Below, one piece after another: positions 46,276-58,366 of a stretch of DNA of 64,000 nucleotides (position 1 is its first letter; every line of letters begins with the position of its first letter). A program made the position numbers and the translations under genes. The stretch covers positions 70,169,471-70,233,470 of the forward strand of contig CM036201.1 of assembly GCA_020631735.1 (NCBI GenBank), in the 5' to 3' direction. This DNA is from Saccharum officinarum (taxonomy: Eukaryota; Streptophyta; Magnoliopsida; Poales; Poaceae). The notes beneath the pieces are model-generated. The model ran no database searches. It was not told the origin of the DNA and saw nothing but the letters and a program-made list of their open reading frames with translations.

Positions 46276-47232
46276 TCCTGAAGTAGTGAAGTTGGAATGA
46301 CTTTTCAATCCGAGGAAAAGGCTTATGGCGGCAAGGTTGGGTCCAGTGTTAGAAAGAGACAAAGCACCGTCAAGATGATAGTTTATGTCAGAAATATATA
46401 GTTTGCAGTAGCCAAGGACATCGACAAAATGAGTTATCACAAAAGGACACTATAATGACGGGTTGTGATGCTCGTCTTCAATTTAGTATCAACAAAGAGG
46501 GGATTTGGACAATGCAAAAGGTTGTACTAGATTACAATCATTATCTTGCTAGTCCAAATAAGCCACACAACCTGAGGTCCCAACGACAGATTATAGAGGT
46601 AGACATGAAATTAATTGGGCAGATACGAGAAGCTGGAATGAAGCCGGCCCAAGTTTATGAGTTCATGAAGAAGTTTTATGGAGTGGAAGAAAATACACCA
46701 GTTGCTAAGATGATTGCGATTTGAGATTGGTCGTGAGCGCAGACAGGACTTTGAAGCCGACGATGCACAGACACTGTCTGAATATCTGAGAAATAAACAA
46801 TTATAAGATCCTATATTTTTTTTATGCATTTTAGGTATGGTCGTATAGCAAATTTCTTTTGGGCAGATGGTCAACCTATCATGGATTACAAATGCTTTGG
46901 TGATGTTGTGTCATTTGACACCACAAGTTTGAAATGCCTTTTGCTCCGATTCTTGGCTGCAACCATCACAAGTAAATAGTAATTTTTGGATGTGCACTTT
47001 TATTTAATGAAACTATTGAATTATTTGTTTGGCTTTTTGAAACTTTTCTAATGACAATGTCAGGAAAGCACCCCAACACAATTTTTATAGATTTATTGTG
47101 CAAGCATGCTCTTAGAGTCTCCAGAATGAATGGAGTGTACAATTTACCATCGCAATATATACTGTCTAGATGGACAAAATATGCAAAAACTAAATTTTAT
47201 ATTGAGAAACAAGGAACTGAAAAGAGGGGACA
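46276..47232 (+). pseudogene. FAR1/FRS-type, MULE transposase-like pseudogene
   Basis: FAR1-related proteins are domesticated or mobile Mutator-like transposases. Seen in order, in shifting frames: GMTFQSEEKAYGGKVGSSVR, YIVCSSQGHRQNELSQKDT and TGCDARLQFSINKEG (FAR1 DNA-binding region), then VVLDYNHYLASPNKPHNLRS. Next come the transposase start RIANFFWADGQPIMDYKCFG with VVSFDTT (first DDE aspartate), MPFAPILGCNHHK, and FVWLFETFLMTMSGKHPNTI. The frame then jumps to LLCKHALRV and LPSQYILSRWTKYAK, the C-terminal SWIM-adjacent region. The jump removes the second catalytic aspartate and most of the transposase domain. There are several frameshifts and stops. It is dead. Whether it was a host FRS gene or a transposon cannot be told; no terminal inverted repeats were found. 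Confidence 0.85.
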
Positions 47233-47489
47233 TTTGAAAACACAGCCATCGCGCTGGGGGTCGCACCAGCAGCACGGTGCTCCCATCGCCCATACAATTT
47301 TTTCCCTAGTACTCGGTATACATGCGAACGCGTCTGACATCGATGTAGTACAGTATACGTATGAACGCGCCTGACATCGATATAGACTTGGGCCTGTGTA
47401 CGATACAACGATTGTTGACACTCAAATTTGGCACATGTATTTCACGTGAACATGTTGAATAGCCAATTTGTTTGTTAACATTTGTTTGG
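47233..47489. other. Spacer with a short duplicated phrase
   Basis: A phrase of the form GAACGCG(T/C)CTGACATCGAT occurs twice (about 47327 and 47365), each followed by TAGTACAGTA- or TAGACTT-like text. No gene seen. Confidence 0.4.
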
Positions 47490-48397
47490 TTAATCGGCTC
47501 AACTAGCGCCCGGACGGACACCATGTTCAGATGGACGCTGCGTCTGGACGCAGCCCCCGCGCTCACGCCCATATTCCATCCCACACCTGCCTCCGCATCC
47601 CATCCCGCGCCAGCGCCAGTGCCCGGACGAAACACCCGCGCCTCGCGCCTATCCTGGTTGCGTCCGTGTCATCCCGCGGCATTCCGTCTCCGCCGCGCCC
47701 TCATCCCCCGTTGCGCCCCTTCCTCCGCCACGCTCCGCTTCCGTCCTAACGTCTCATCTCCTCTGCAACAACGGTCCTACCGTTGCAACATATGCAGTAT
47801 ACTCTTGAAACATATCTATATAGTAATTGCATCTTGTGCAATATACACTTGAAACATGTCTGTATAGTTATTGCGATATATATAACATTCAAATATACTT
47901 TTATAACATTCAGATAAAACACTTGCAATATACGACTGAAACAGCTGAAACATTTGGAACGTACACTTGTAACATATATGTGTGAAACAGCTGAAACATT
48001 TGGAACATACACTTGCAACATACGTCTATAGTCATGGCAACATGTGCAACACTAGATCTACTTTTGCAACATTCAGATAAAACACTTGCAACATATATCT
48101 GAAATGCATGAAACATACGGTTGCAACATGTGCTTTCAGCGCAACATCTACTTGTTGCTTGGGCGAATGGAGGCTCGTCGACATGGAGCTCGATGCTAAC
48201 GTGGAGCTCGATGCCACGGAGTGGCGCGAAGGTCGTCGATGCGGAGTTCATCGGCGGCACAGACCTTAGCGGTGGTCGTACCATGCGGATGGAGGCGGCC
48301 GCGGTGGGTGGCGCGAGTTTGGGCGGGAGGTGTGGTGGAGGCGGCGAATTCACGCGGGCGGGGCGGGAGGGTGAGTCATCTGGACGGACCGACGCCT
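47490..48397. repeat. Interspersed repeat with degenerate 'CTTGCAACAT' array
   Basis: A GC-rich left part (GCGCCCGGACGGAC near 47507) is followed by 350 bases of diverged units built on (A)CTTG(C/T)AACAT, ..TGAAAC and ATTCAGATAAAACA (47780-48150). A GC-rich right part ends near GACGGACCGACGCC (48395). The ends look weakly inverted (GGACGGAC/GTCCGTCC), suggesting a DNA transposon. I could not fix the boundaries. It interrupts the LINE remnant to its right. Confidence 0.5.
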
Positions 48398-48403
48398 TGC
48401 CTA

Positions 48404-48640
48404 GCAAAAACACAGCTGGCAAGAATATGTTACAACATCTCCTCTTGACCACAAAGAACACACCGTTCCGGATGTGCAAGCCTCCGATTGCTAAGCGGTC
48501 CACTGTCCAACACTTGTTTCCAATCACAAGCTATAGGAAAACCTTGCACTTGGGAGGAGCCTAAGACTTCCCAAGTCGTTTCCATGGCTTGAAAGGTATG
48601 GACCCATAAAAGAAGGCCCTATAAGGAGATATGTTAGCGC
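48404..48640 (-). pseudogene. LINE-type RT zinc-binding domain remnant
   Basis: One minus-strand frame reads YRAFFYGSIPFKPWKRLGKS, stop, APPKCKVFL, stop, then NKCWTVDRLAIGGLHIRN. This pattern (AFF.GSI.F.PWK, APPKCK, N.CWTADRL..RGL) is the reverse-transcriptase zinc-binding domain common at the C-terminus of plant LINE proteins. The following cysteines are lost (GVFFVVKRRCC). The copy is truncated on the left by the interspersed repeat. Confidence 0.75.
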
Positions 48641-49622
48641 GAAGAGAGTAGGGTGATTCCATTCCGGCCAGGGCACCTTCTCGCCAGATCCGCTAAGTGT
48701 CGTGCCAAGCGTCTGCTCCCTGGTCAAGGCCACCTATGCCAAGATCTACCCTCAACTATAGCTTACTCTCGGTGTGCTGGGTTAAGTGCAGCTAAATAGG
48801 CTAGGCAGTTTTCTTTAGAGGTGAGTCTCTTAAATGTCCACCTATGAAAATAACCGTCTTTGTAAATCAATTTACAAAAAATATGTTTATTTAAGTGTCT
48901 CTGTAAATGGATCGTCTGCCTATGAAATTCACTAGGTATTTTCAAAGACAGCCATTTTTGGACCATCTATGTAAATAAAATGGTTTGTCTCCGAAAATCA
49001 TTTTAGTAAATAGTGGCAAGTGTCTTCCTGGGTTTTAGTACTTGGCAATTAGGAAATGACGGAAGATGCACCAGCTGCAAAATGCCAGCCTGTGAAGCAA
49101 CCATATCACCTCTAACAAAACAGATTATGAACAAGTTTGGAAGGATCACTACTAAAAAAGATTTACGAAGACATGTAATTTTTTTTACAGTGGCGTCCTA
49201 TCTTTTAGGTATCGTCTTCGCAAATCAACCATCAATCGAAAATACCCACCTCTGTAGTTGCTTTTTTATATCGTGGATCGGATGGCTCCCGAGAGAATAC
49301 GAACAAGTTTGGTCAAGAACGAAATTATTGCACGGCAGTAGTGTTGTGCCGCACAAAAACATTTTAAACAGGATGTCTGTAACTATTTTCCTACACATAC
49401 ATAACTTTTGGTGTGCATGACAAGTTTTTACTGTATTTTAGCTATATACGCACCAGGATTTTATTTGGATGTGTGCACTGATGCTCTTCTCGCCAAATAA
49501 TACTGTCAAATAATTTTCACACGACGGTATCAGCGGCATATGCAGGCCCACGCATGGTCTAGCATGTTCAATATGAACTGCATGCATTCAATGAGAGTCT
49601 AGATAAATGCTGCGCGTTGTTA
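48641..49622. other. No gene; fragments resembling CACTA subterminal DNA
   Basis: 48820-49010 repeats phrases such as CCACCTATGAAAATAACCGT and its complement-like forms (AAAGACAGCCATTTTTGGACC), as in CACTA subterminal regions. At about 49146 CACTACTAAAAAAGATTTACG could be a CACTA 5' terminus. GAACAAGTTTGG occurs at about 49130 and 49302. No transposase was found. Confidence 0.4.
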
Positions 49623-49826
49623 CTCCCTCCGTCCCAAAGTAAAAATATACATCTTAGTTCTCGAGAAAAATAGTATCAATATTTATATCTCTCAATGAAT
49701 TTATTATAAAAATATATTCCATACTCAATCTAATCATACTTGTCATATATATCATAAATATTAATATATTTTTATATAAATTTAGTGAGGGAAGACAGAT
49801 ATGCGTCTATTTTGGCGTAGAGGGAG
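49623..49826. mobile_element. Stowaway-like MITE, about 204 bp
   Basis: The left end CTCCCTCCGTCCCAAAGTA and the complement of the right end (CTCCCTCTACGCCAAAATA) pair imperfectly. TA precedes the left end but does not follow the right end, so the copy is old or the right boundary is off. Confidence 0.7.
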
Positions 49827-50601
<775 letters not shown>

Positions 50602-50759
50602 CCCAAAACATGAGTATTCCATGGCACACAGGGGCATACCCCTGGCGCCGCCCATGACTCGTAGCTCACGAGGTGCAGCTTGCAACAGGCAGTACGTAAC
50701 GTAGCCCACACGGTGAAATAAATCACCGAGCAGAGGGCTAGTTCTCAAAACAATCATGG

Positions 50760-51364
50760 TTAGAAACATTGACGAGACATGTTAATCTTGAGAGGGAGAG
50801 AGAGTGAGTGAACCTCTCCTTGCCTAGCAGCCAAAGCCGATCAGGCCGACTGGCGATGCCGGTCAGATCGGTTGCCGGTGAGCCAGGTTTGGCAGTCAGA
50901 CTGACTTTCAGCCCAATGGCTAGTTAGCTTTGAATCCCGGTCCGGGCTCGTTCTCATCCCGTTAGACCGGGTTTGCTGACTCATCCCAACGGCTACTTTG
51001 GCTTGCATTGCTATTTATACCTCTCTCACTCCTCCATTTGTTGCTGCTGATACTCCCCACTTCCATACCATACACGACCAGAAGCCTTTGGGTGCTGCTC
51101 TATTTCTCTTTGTGAGTGTTGTAGCTCCCAACTTCCATAATTCTTGATTAGAGAGTGAGCCAACCTTTGTGAGCTTGCCTTGGTGGCATTAGAGAACTTG
51201 AGAGACATTGTGTGTTCTTGAGCACTTGAGCAAGTTGAAGAATTCTGGTTTGTTGCATTCGTTACTCTCAGAGCTTTGCTCCAAGGTGGCAAGGTGTCAT
51301 TGACAAGCACTCGAGTGTGTGTGGGTTGTTGTGGTGGTCTTGTAAGAAGGGTTGGTCTTCCCGC
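50760..51364 (+). repeat. Probable LTR fragment next to the copia element
   Basis: A TATA-like GCTATTTATACC (about 51009) is followed by a T-rich leader, and CTTGTAAGAAGG lies near the end, as in grass copia LTRs. It has no partner in the window and stops at the next element's left end. It is therefore either a truncated LTR or the insertion target of the copia element. Confidence 0.45.
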
Positions 51365-53210
51365 TGAAAGCGCTAGTTTAGTTTTGGCTAACTGATGAAA
51401 CCTTAGTACTAACCTCTATGCTAAGTGTGTGAATTAGATGAGGTTGGTACAATCCAAGTGTGGAGCAAGATTCAAGTCCATGGTGAGGAAGGTGGACATG
51501 AAATGATGATCAAGTGCTCAACTTGGAAAAGAAGAAAGAGAAAAACAAAAGCCGATGGAGATCAAGGCAAAGGTATTGCATAGGGTTTTGGTTTTGGTGA
51601 TCAAGACACCATAAAGGGTGTGATCATATTTAGGATCGATAGCTGTACTATAAAGAGGGGAAATCTTTGGCTAAACGGTTTATCGAGTGCCACTAGGTGA
51701 CATCGTTGATGCATTGCATTTAGGAACCTAGTGTGCTAACTTGTGACCCTTGTAAAATGCTTGAAAATGCTAACACATATGCACAAGGTGATACACATGG
51801 TGGTTAGCACTTTTGAGCAAGGGTTGAAGAGGTGGCGAAGTCGTGGTGGTGTTTCTTGCTAAGAAACACCGACCTGACGCTGGTGTCATGAGCACCAGAT
51901 GCGGGCCTGAGCGTCCAGTCAGTTCTGAGCGTCGCGCGCGTGGAGCAGTAGCTTGGTGGCTTGATCGGACACTGGCTACGTCCGGTCGATGAAAATGCGC
52001 TATGGGAGCTTACTGGACTCGACCGGACTCTGCGGTCCTGAGTCCGGTCACTCTGAGGAACGCGTCCGATCATCACTTAACCGCACGAGGGCTTTCTAGT
52101 TGACCATTGAAGATGGACGGGCGAGGTTTGAATGAGGACATGTGGCGCCCATCCGCTGACCTATCACGCAGCGACCGGATGCTGAGGCTGCGTCCGATCA
52201 ACCCGACCGGCATGTTCGGTCGCCACGCAGGAGGCACAGTGAAGAGCCTAACGACTTTATTCTTTAGGGACGCTTATAAATAGTTGGTGGCCGGCTCTTG
52301 GAGATTCTTCTTGCTCATTTTTGAACATCCTGACATCCTTGTGAGCTGAGCATACTCCCTCCTACTCATCTCCCTTGCTTGGTTGTGAATCCAAAGTGAG
52401 TTTGAGTGATTCCAAGTGCATTTGCTTGAGTGATTGCATCTAGTGGCACTTAGGGATCGTTTTAGCTACAAGATTCTTGTTACTCTTGGTGGTTGCCACC
52501 ACTTAGATGGCTGGAGCAGCGGAGGAGTTGTGGCAAGAGTTGGTGATTGTTCTTGGCCACCTCCCAGTGATTGTGAGGGGTTCTTGTGCCTTCCCCGACA
52601 GAGAGCCAAAGGTAACTCTAGTGGATTGCTCGTGTCATTGAGCTACCACGCTTGCGGTAGATTCTTGCGGTGCTCTTTGAGAGAGCTTGGCTTTGGATTG
52701 CCAATTAGCCGCTGAACCACGAGGTGTTGATCGACACAACGGGGACTAGCTTGTCTGCGAGCACGTGAACCTCAGGAGAAAAATCATGTGTCTCTATCAT
52801 GATTGATTCATTGGATTTCTCCCGGTGATTGGTATTCATCTTATTGTGATTGGTTCATTCCTCTATGCGGCGGTGTAAAGATCGCATTCCTCTTATTTAC
52901 ATTCTTGCAAACTAGTTGTAACAAGCTCTTTAGTGTAATTAGTTTTGAAAGCTTGTCTTATGTTTGCAAGTGTAGCTTCTCACCTAGTTGAGCTCTTCAG
53001 TGTAGCTAGCTTTTGAGAGCTCGTAGTGACTTAGCCATTGATTGACTTAGAGATTATAGCAACTAGAATTGGTGGGATAGGTGGCTTGCAACACTTGTTA
53101 GAGCTAGTGCAAAAAGCTTAATAGCCAATTTGTTGTCTAACAAGTTTGCCTAGTGTTTTGTAGTTTTTAAAAGGCTATTCACCCCCCTCTAGCCATATTA
53201 GGACCTTTCA
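51365..53210 (+). repeat. 5' LTR of the copia element
   Basis: 1846 bases, TGAAAG...CCTTTCA (inverted ends). A TATA box TATAAATA lies at 52275-52282 and ACCCCCCTCTAGCC near the 3' end, a phrase shared with the solo LTR at 60461-63000. Confidence 0.88.
52275..52282 (+). promoter_or_regulatory. TATA box of the copia 5' LTR
   Basis: TATAAATA followed by GTTGGTGGCCGG. The solo LTR downstream has the same box and a similar following phrase (61913). Confidence 0.65.
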
Positions 53211-53212
53211 AG

Positions 53213-53225
53213 TGGTATTGGAGTC
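53213..53225 (+). other. Primer-binding site of the copia element
   Basis: TGGTATTGGAGTC, two bases after the LTR. It differs from the plant initiator tRNA-Met complement at a few positions, so priming would be impaired. Confidence 0.7.
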
Positions 53226-53253
53226 ATGGTCACCGTTTATTGAAGGCAATACA

Positions 53254-54540
53254 ATGGCTCTCAACACCATTTACAATGGCATTGATTCAAAGGTGTTTGA
53301 GCAAGTCAAGGATCTTGAGAGGGCTAGTAAAGTGTGAACAAGATTGGAGAAAACATATGAGGGCACTATAACGGTAAAGAGTGTCAAACTATACATGCTC
53401 AAGGATAAGCTATCCAACTTCAAGATGAAAGATGATGAATCCATTCCTGAGATGTTCTATAGACTCCAAGTCATTATCAATGATCTCAAGAGTTTGGATG
53501 AGAAGGTGAAGGATGAGGACTTCTCTCATAAGTTCTTGATGTGCCTGCCAAAGAAGTTCAAGACATTGAGAACTATCATCTTTAGAGGAGGATTGACCGG
53601 TATATCTCCCAATGAGATACTTGGTGATGTCAAGACCGATGCCCAATACAATGATAATGAAAATGAAGATGAAGAAAGGAAAGACAAGAAAGAAAAGAAA
53701 GAAAAGAGTGTGGCATTCAAGGCCTCTACTTCATCTTCCAAGAACAAGGGCAAGTCCAAGAAGGAAGCATCAAGTGAAGATGATGATGACTTTGATGATG
53801 AGGCCATGACTCTTCTAGTGCGCAAGATGAGCAAATTCATAAAGAAGAGAGGCTATGGTGCAAAAAAGAGAAGAGATTACATGAAGGAGCATGTGAAATT
53901 ATGTTACAAGTGCAAAAGCTCGGATCACATTGTAGCGGATTGTCCCTACAATAGTGGTAATGAGGAGGATGAGAAGAAGAAGGACAAGAAGGAAAAGAAG
54001 GAGAAGAAGGAGAAGAAGATGACCTTCAAGAAGAAGAAGAAGGGAAGAGGCTATGTGGTCACTTGGGATAGTAATTGCACCAATGATAATAATGATGATG
54101 ATTTAAGTGATGATAACAAGAGGTCCATCAAGAAGGCACTTTCAAGCATCGCCATCCACAACAAGCCATCCGTCTTCGACACTCCTTCAACATGCCTTAT
54201 GACAAAGCCCACTAAGGTAAAATATGATGAAAGTGATGATGAATGTGGAACTGATGATTGTAGGAGTGATGATGAGGAGGACCACTCCAAGGATGAGTTC
54301 ATAGAGATATGTGAGCAACTTAGCATCAGCTATGAAAAGAAGAGAAAGGAGTGCAAAGCATTGCAAAAGAAACTCAAAGCCCTTAATCAATCCTTTAATG
54401 AACTCTAAGCATCTCATGAGTGTTTAAAGAAAGATCATGAGGAGTTTGGCCTTGCTCACACTAAGCTTGAAAAGGCTTACTCCTCTCTACTTGAGCAAGC
54501 TAAGGAGAAGGAGACCAAGATGGAGCAAATGATCGTGACT
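53254..54540 (+). pseudogene. gag: Copia gag remnant with zinc knuckle
   Basis: Gag packages the element's RNA. An ATG at 53254 lies only about 30 bases past the primer site, so the usual N-terminal 100 or more codons are missing. The frame meets a TGA at 53335 (apparently a Trp codon, TGG to TGA), then stays open for 354 codons to 54408. The capsid-like UBN2 region is seen as LKDKLSNFKMKDDESIPEMF and FSHKFLMCLPKKFKTL. The knuckle CYKCKSSDHIVADC (CX2CX4HX4C) spans 53902-53943, between lysine/glutamate-rich and aspartate-rich stretches. After the TAA at 54406-54408 the coiled-coil tail continues out of the annotated frame (LKKDHEEFGLAHTKLEKAYS). Confidence 0.85.
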
Positions 54541-54559
54541 TGTGATGTGGGACTAACAT

Positions 54560-55129
54560 GTGATCTTATTTATAAATCTTCTTATAGTCCTATTATTGTT
54601 GCTCCTACTAACCCTTCTTGTAGCACTTCCACTTCTACCCCATCTACTAATGATGGTTTCTTGTGATGCCTCACTAATGGTTGAGAATAAGACTCTCAAG
54701 AAGGAGGTCAATAAGCCCACTCGTGCCTTAGGCAATGCTTATGGTGGAGATGCCCGCTTGCTAAAGTGCTTGGGTAACCAAAGGTTTTCTCTCAATAAGG
54801 AGGGATTAGGATATACCCTCAAGAAAGGCAAGGCGGCCTTTGCAACTCATAAAGTTAGCTTTGTGAAGGGCAATGGTCGGTTTTGCAATAGATGCAAGCA
54901 AGTTGGGCATATAGAGCAAAATTGCAAGAACAACAAGAACAAACAACTTAATGTATCCTCAATTAAATTTGATTCTTGTTATATGCTTGTTAAGGGTGCC
55001 AATGGTCTGAAGGCTAAGTTCATTAGTACACCAATTATGGGCCCAAAGAAGAAGGTCATTTGGGTACCAAAGACCTTGGTGACTAACCTTCAAGGACCCA
55101 AACAAGTTTGGATACCTAAAAAGAATTGA
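54560..55129 (+). pseudogene. Copia gag-pol linker with second zinc knuckle
   Basis: A 189-codon frame holds FCNRCKQVGHIEQNC (CX2CX4HX4C, about 54883-54927). It is followed by basic, proline- and tryptophan-containing text (GPKKKVIWVPKTLV, GPKQVWIPKKN) just upstream of the protease. A frame break separates it from gag and a TGA from protease. The hydrophobic start of this frame is probably out of the original frame. Confidence 0.7.
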
Positions 55130-55163
55130 TCTTCTTTTGTAGGTCAATTATAAAGCCAGAGGA

Positions 55164-56378
55164 AGGCATTGGGTGCTTGATAGTGGGTGCACACAACACA
55201 TGATCGGTGATTCAAGAATATTCAATTCAATCAAGTCAAATTATGGTGATGGTGTTCAAAGTATCACATTTGGTGATAATAGCAAAGGCAAGGTCAAGGG
55301 GCTTGGTAAAATTGCTATATCCAATGATTTGAGCATTTTCAATGTGCTACTAGTAGAGAGCTTGAACTTCAACCTTTTGTCGGTAGCTCAACTTTGTGAT
55401 CTTAGTTTCAAGTGCATCTTTGGTGTTGATGATGTAGAGATCATAAATGTAGATGGCTCTGACTTGATCTTCAAAGGCTTTAGATATGAGAATCTATACT
55501 TAGTTGATTTTGGTGCTAGTGAGGCTAGATTGTCAACATATTTACTCACTAAATCTAGCATGGGTTGGCTATGGCATAGAAGATTTGGTCATGTTGGGAT
55601 GAAGCAATTGAACAAGTTAGTGAAGCATGACTTAGTTAGAGGCTTGAAAGATGTCACATTTGAGAAAGATAAGATATGTAGTGCATGTCAAGCCAGAAAG
55701 CAAGTAGGAAACACTCATCCAAAGAAGAGCACAATGAGCACATCAAAGGCATTTGAGCTCTTGCATATGGATTTATTTGGACCAACAACTTATACAAGCA
55801 TTGGTGGCAATAAGTATGACTTTGTGATTGTGGATGATTTCACTAGATATACTTGGGTAGCCTTTCTTGTTGACAAGAGTGATGTGTTTGCAACATTTAA
55901 GACATTCATCAAGAGAGTCCAAAATGAGTTTGAAACCACAATTAAGAAAGTGAGAAGTGACAATGTAAGTGAATTCAAGAATACATGAATTGATGAGCTT
56001 TGTGATGAGTATGTCATTAGGCATTAATTCTCGGCCAAGTACACACCATAATCAAATGGGCTAGTTGAAAGGAAGAATAGAACTTTATTTGACATGGTAA
56101 GATCAATGTTGAGTGAATACAATGTTAGTCATTCCTTTTGGGCTGAAACTATAAACACGGCTTGCTTCTATAGCAACCGCCTCTATTACCATCAATTCCT
56201 AGAGAAGACACCCTATGAGATCTTGAATGGTAGAAAGCCTAATATTGCATACTTTCAGTTATTTGATTGCAAATGTTACATATTAAAGAAAGGCACAAGA
56301 TTGAGCAAGTTTAAGAAGAAATGTGATAAAGGTTTCTTGCTTGGTTACTCCACTACTAGCAAAGCATATAGAGTTTGA
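55164..56378 (+). pseudogene. pol: Copia protease and integrase, broken
   Basis: The aspartic protease motif is LDSGCTQHM (DSG at 55179-55187). The integrase HHCC finger is seen as WHRRFGHVGMKQL and CSACQARK, then GAG-pre-integrase-type spacing and the catalytic core HMDLFGP (first D), VRSDNVSEF (second D, with V where G is usual) and GLVERKNR (glutamate at 56067-56069). Stops occur after EFKNT (55986), in the text before FSAKYTP, and just before NGLVERKNR. The SKAYRV block ends in another stop at 56376-56378. The protein is not functional. Confidence 0.85.
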
Positions 56379-56735
56379 AATTTGGCTAGTAGTACCCTTG
56401 AGGAAGTTCATGATATGGAATTTGATAAAAACCAATGGCTCTCAAGAGGAAGATGAAAATCTAGATGATGTGAGGGGCACTCAATTGGCAAATGCAATGA
56501 AGAAGATGGATGTTGGTGACATAAGACCTAGAGATTGAAGTTGAAGATGACAAAGATCAAGTGCTCTCTAACTCAAATGTGCAAGCTAGTGATTCTCATG
56601 ATCAAAATCAAGCTAGTTCATCATCTCAAGTGCAAGATCAAGAAGTGGCTAGTACATCATCTCTACCAAATGATAAATCAAATGCAAGCAATCAAGTGCA
56701 AGTGCTCTAACCTACCAATGTTGCAAGAGATCATC
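56379..56735 (+). pseudogene. Decayed integrase-RT linker of the copia element
   Basis: Reading frames are short and shifting (EEDENLDDVRGTQLANAM is one conserved-looking block). This part is naturally low-complexity and acidic in the lineage. Confidence 0.5.
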
Positions 56736-57652
56736 CATTGGACTCCATAATTGGTGATATCTCAAGAGGTGTACAAACAAGATCAAGATTGGTATCATTT
56801 TATGAACACTTCTCATTTGTGTCATCTATTGAACCTAAGAATATAGATGAATCGTTGAAGGATGTTGATTGAGTCAATGCTATTCATGAAGAGCTAAATA
56901 ACTTTACAAGAAATCAAGTATGTGAGTTAGTTGAGAGGCCTAAGGGACATAATGTGATTAGAACTAGATGAGTCTTTCGCAACAAGCAAAATCAAGATGG
57001 GATAGTTGTAAGGAACAAAGCAAGATTAGTGGCTCAAGTATATACTCAAGTTGAAGGTCTTGACTTTGAAGAAACATATGCCCCGGTTGCAAGATTAGAA
57101 GCAATTAGGATCTTGTTAGTCTACGCTTATGCCCACAACATCAAGCTATATCAAATGGATGTGAAAAGTTTATTTCCCAATGGGTACATCAATGAGCTTG
57201 TGTATGTTAAACAACCTCTTGGTTTTGAAGATGAAAAGAAGTCCAACCATGTTTATGAGTTGAGAAAGGCTTTCTATGGTTTGAAGCAAGCACCAAGGGC
57301 ATGGTATGAGAGGTTGAGGGATTTTCTACTCTCTAAAGGGTTCATCATGGGCAAGGTTGACACTACTCCCTTCACCAAGAAGATTAGAAAGGACTTATTT
57401 ATGTTGCAAATCTATGTTGATGATATCATATTTGGATTAACCAATCAAGATTTTTGTGAAGAGTTTAGAAAGATGATGGCAAATGAATTTGAGATGTCTA
57501 TGATTGGAGAGCTTAGTTACTTCCTTGGTCTTCAAATTAAGCAATTAAAGAATGGTACATTTGTGAGTCAAGGCAAGTACATCAAAGATATGCTTAATAA
57601 ATTTAAAATGGAAGATGCAAAGTCTATTAGCACACCTATGGGGATAAATTGA
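56736..57652 (+). pseudogene. pol: Copia reverse transcriptase, broken
   Basis: It starts near GDISRGVQTRSRLVSFYEHF, has stops at about 56870 and 56970, then a clean 207-codon frame. Motifs: [29 protein letters not shown] (catalytic D kept; the usual AFLNG reads LFPNG), [14 protein letters not shown], and YVDD at 57413-57424. [19 protein letters not shown] follows. The frame stops after STPMGIN at 57650. Confidence 0.88.
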
Positions 57653-57655
57653 AAC

Positions 57656-58366
57656 TTGTATAATGATGCAAGTGGCAATATGGTGGATCAAAAGATGTAT
57701 TGGTTTATGATTGGAAGCTTACTCTATGTGACCGCATCAAGGCCGGATGTGATGTTTAGGGTATGCATGTGTGTAAGATTTCAATCCTCACCAAGAGAAA
57801 GTCATTTGAAGGCAACAAAAAGAATATTGAGGAACTTGAAGCATACACAAAATGTTAGATTGTGGTATCCCAAAGGAGCAAAGTTTGAATTGATTGGATA
57901 TTAGGACTCCGATTATGCGGGATGCAAAATTGAGAGAAGAAGCACATCGGGAACATATCAACTATTAGGAAGATCACTTGTTTCTTGGTCATCAAAGAAG
58001 CAAAATAGTGTTGCACTTTCAACCGTCGAAGCTTAATACATTGCCGGCGGTAGTTGTTGTACACAAATTCTTTGGATGAAGGCCACCTTGAATGATTTTG
58101 GAATCAAGTTTAAACGAGTGCCATTGTTATGTGACAATGAGAGTGCCGTGAAGTGCACCAACAATCCAGTTCAATATTCAAGAACAAAGCACATAGATGT
58201 CCGTCACCATTTCATTAGAGATCACCAACAAAAAGGAGACATTTTAATTGAGAATGTGGGCACCGATGATCAAGTTGCTGATATCTTCACCAATCCACTT
58301 GATGAGAAGAGGTTTTACAAGCCAAGGAATGAATTGAACATACTTGACTTCTCAAATATGTGTTGA
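57656..58366 (+). pseudogene. pol: Copia RNase H, broken
   Basis: Blocks TASRPDVMFRVCMCVRFQSS, ATKRILRNLKHTQNVRLWYP, DSDYAGCKIERRSTSG, SWSSKKQNSVALSTVEA and LLCDNESAVKCTNNPVQYSR end with ADIFTNPLDEKRFYKPRNEL and a TGA at 58364. Stops lie at 57902 and after STVEA near 58033, where a conserved catalytic-region glutamate codon appears as TAA. Confidence 0.85.
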
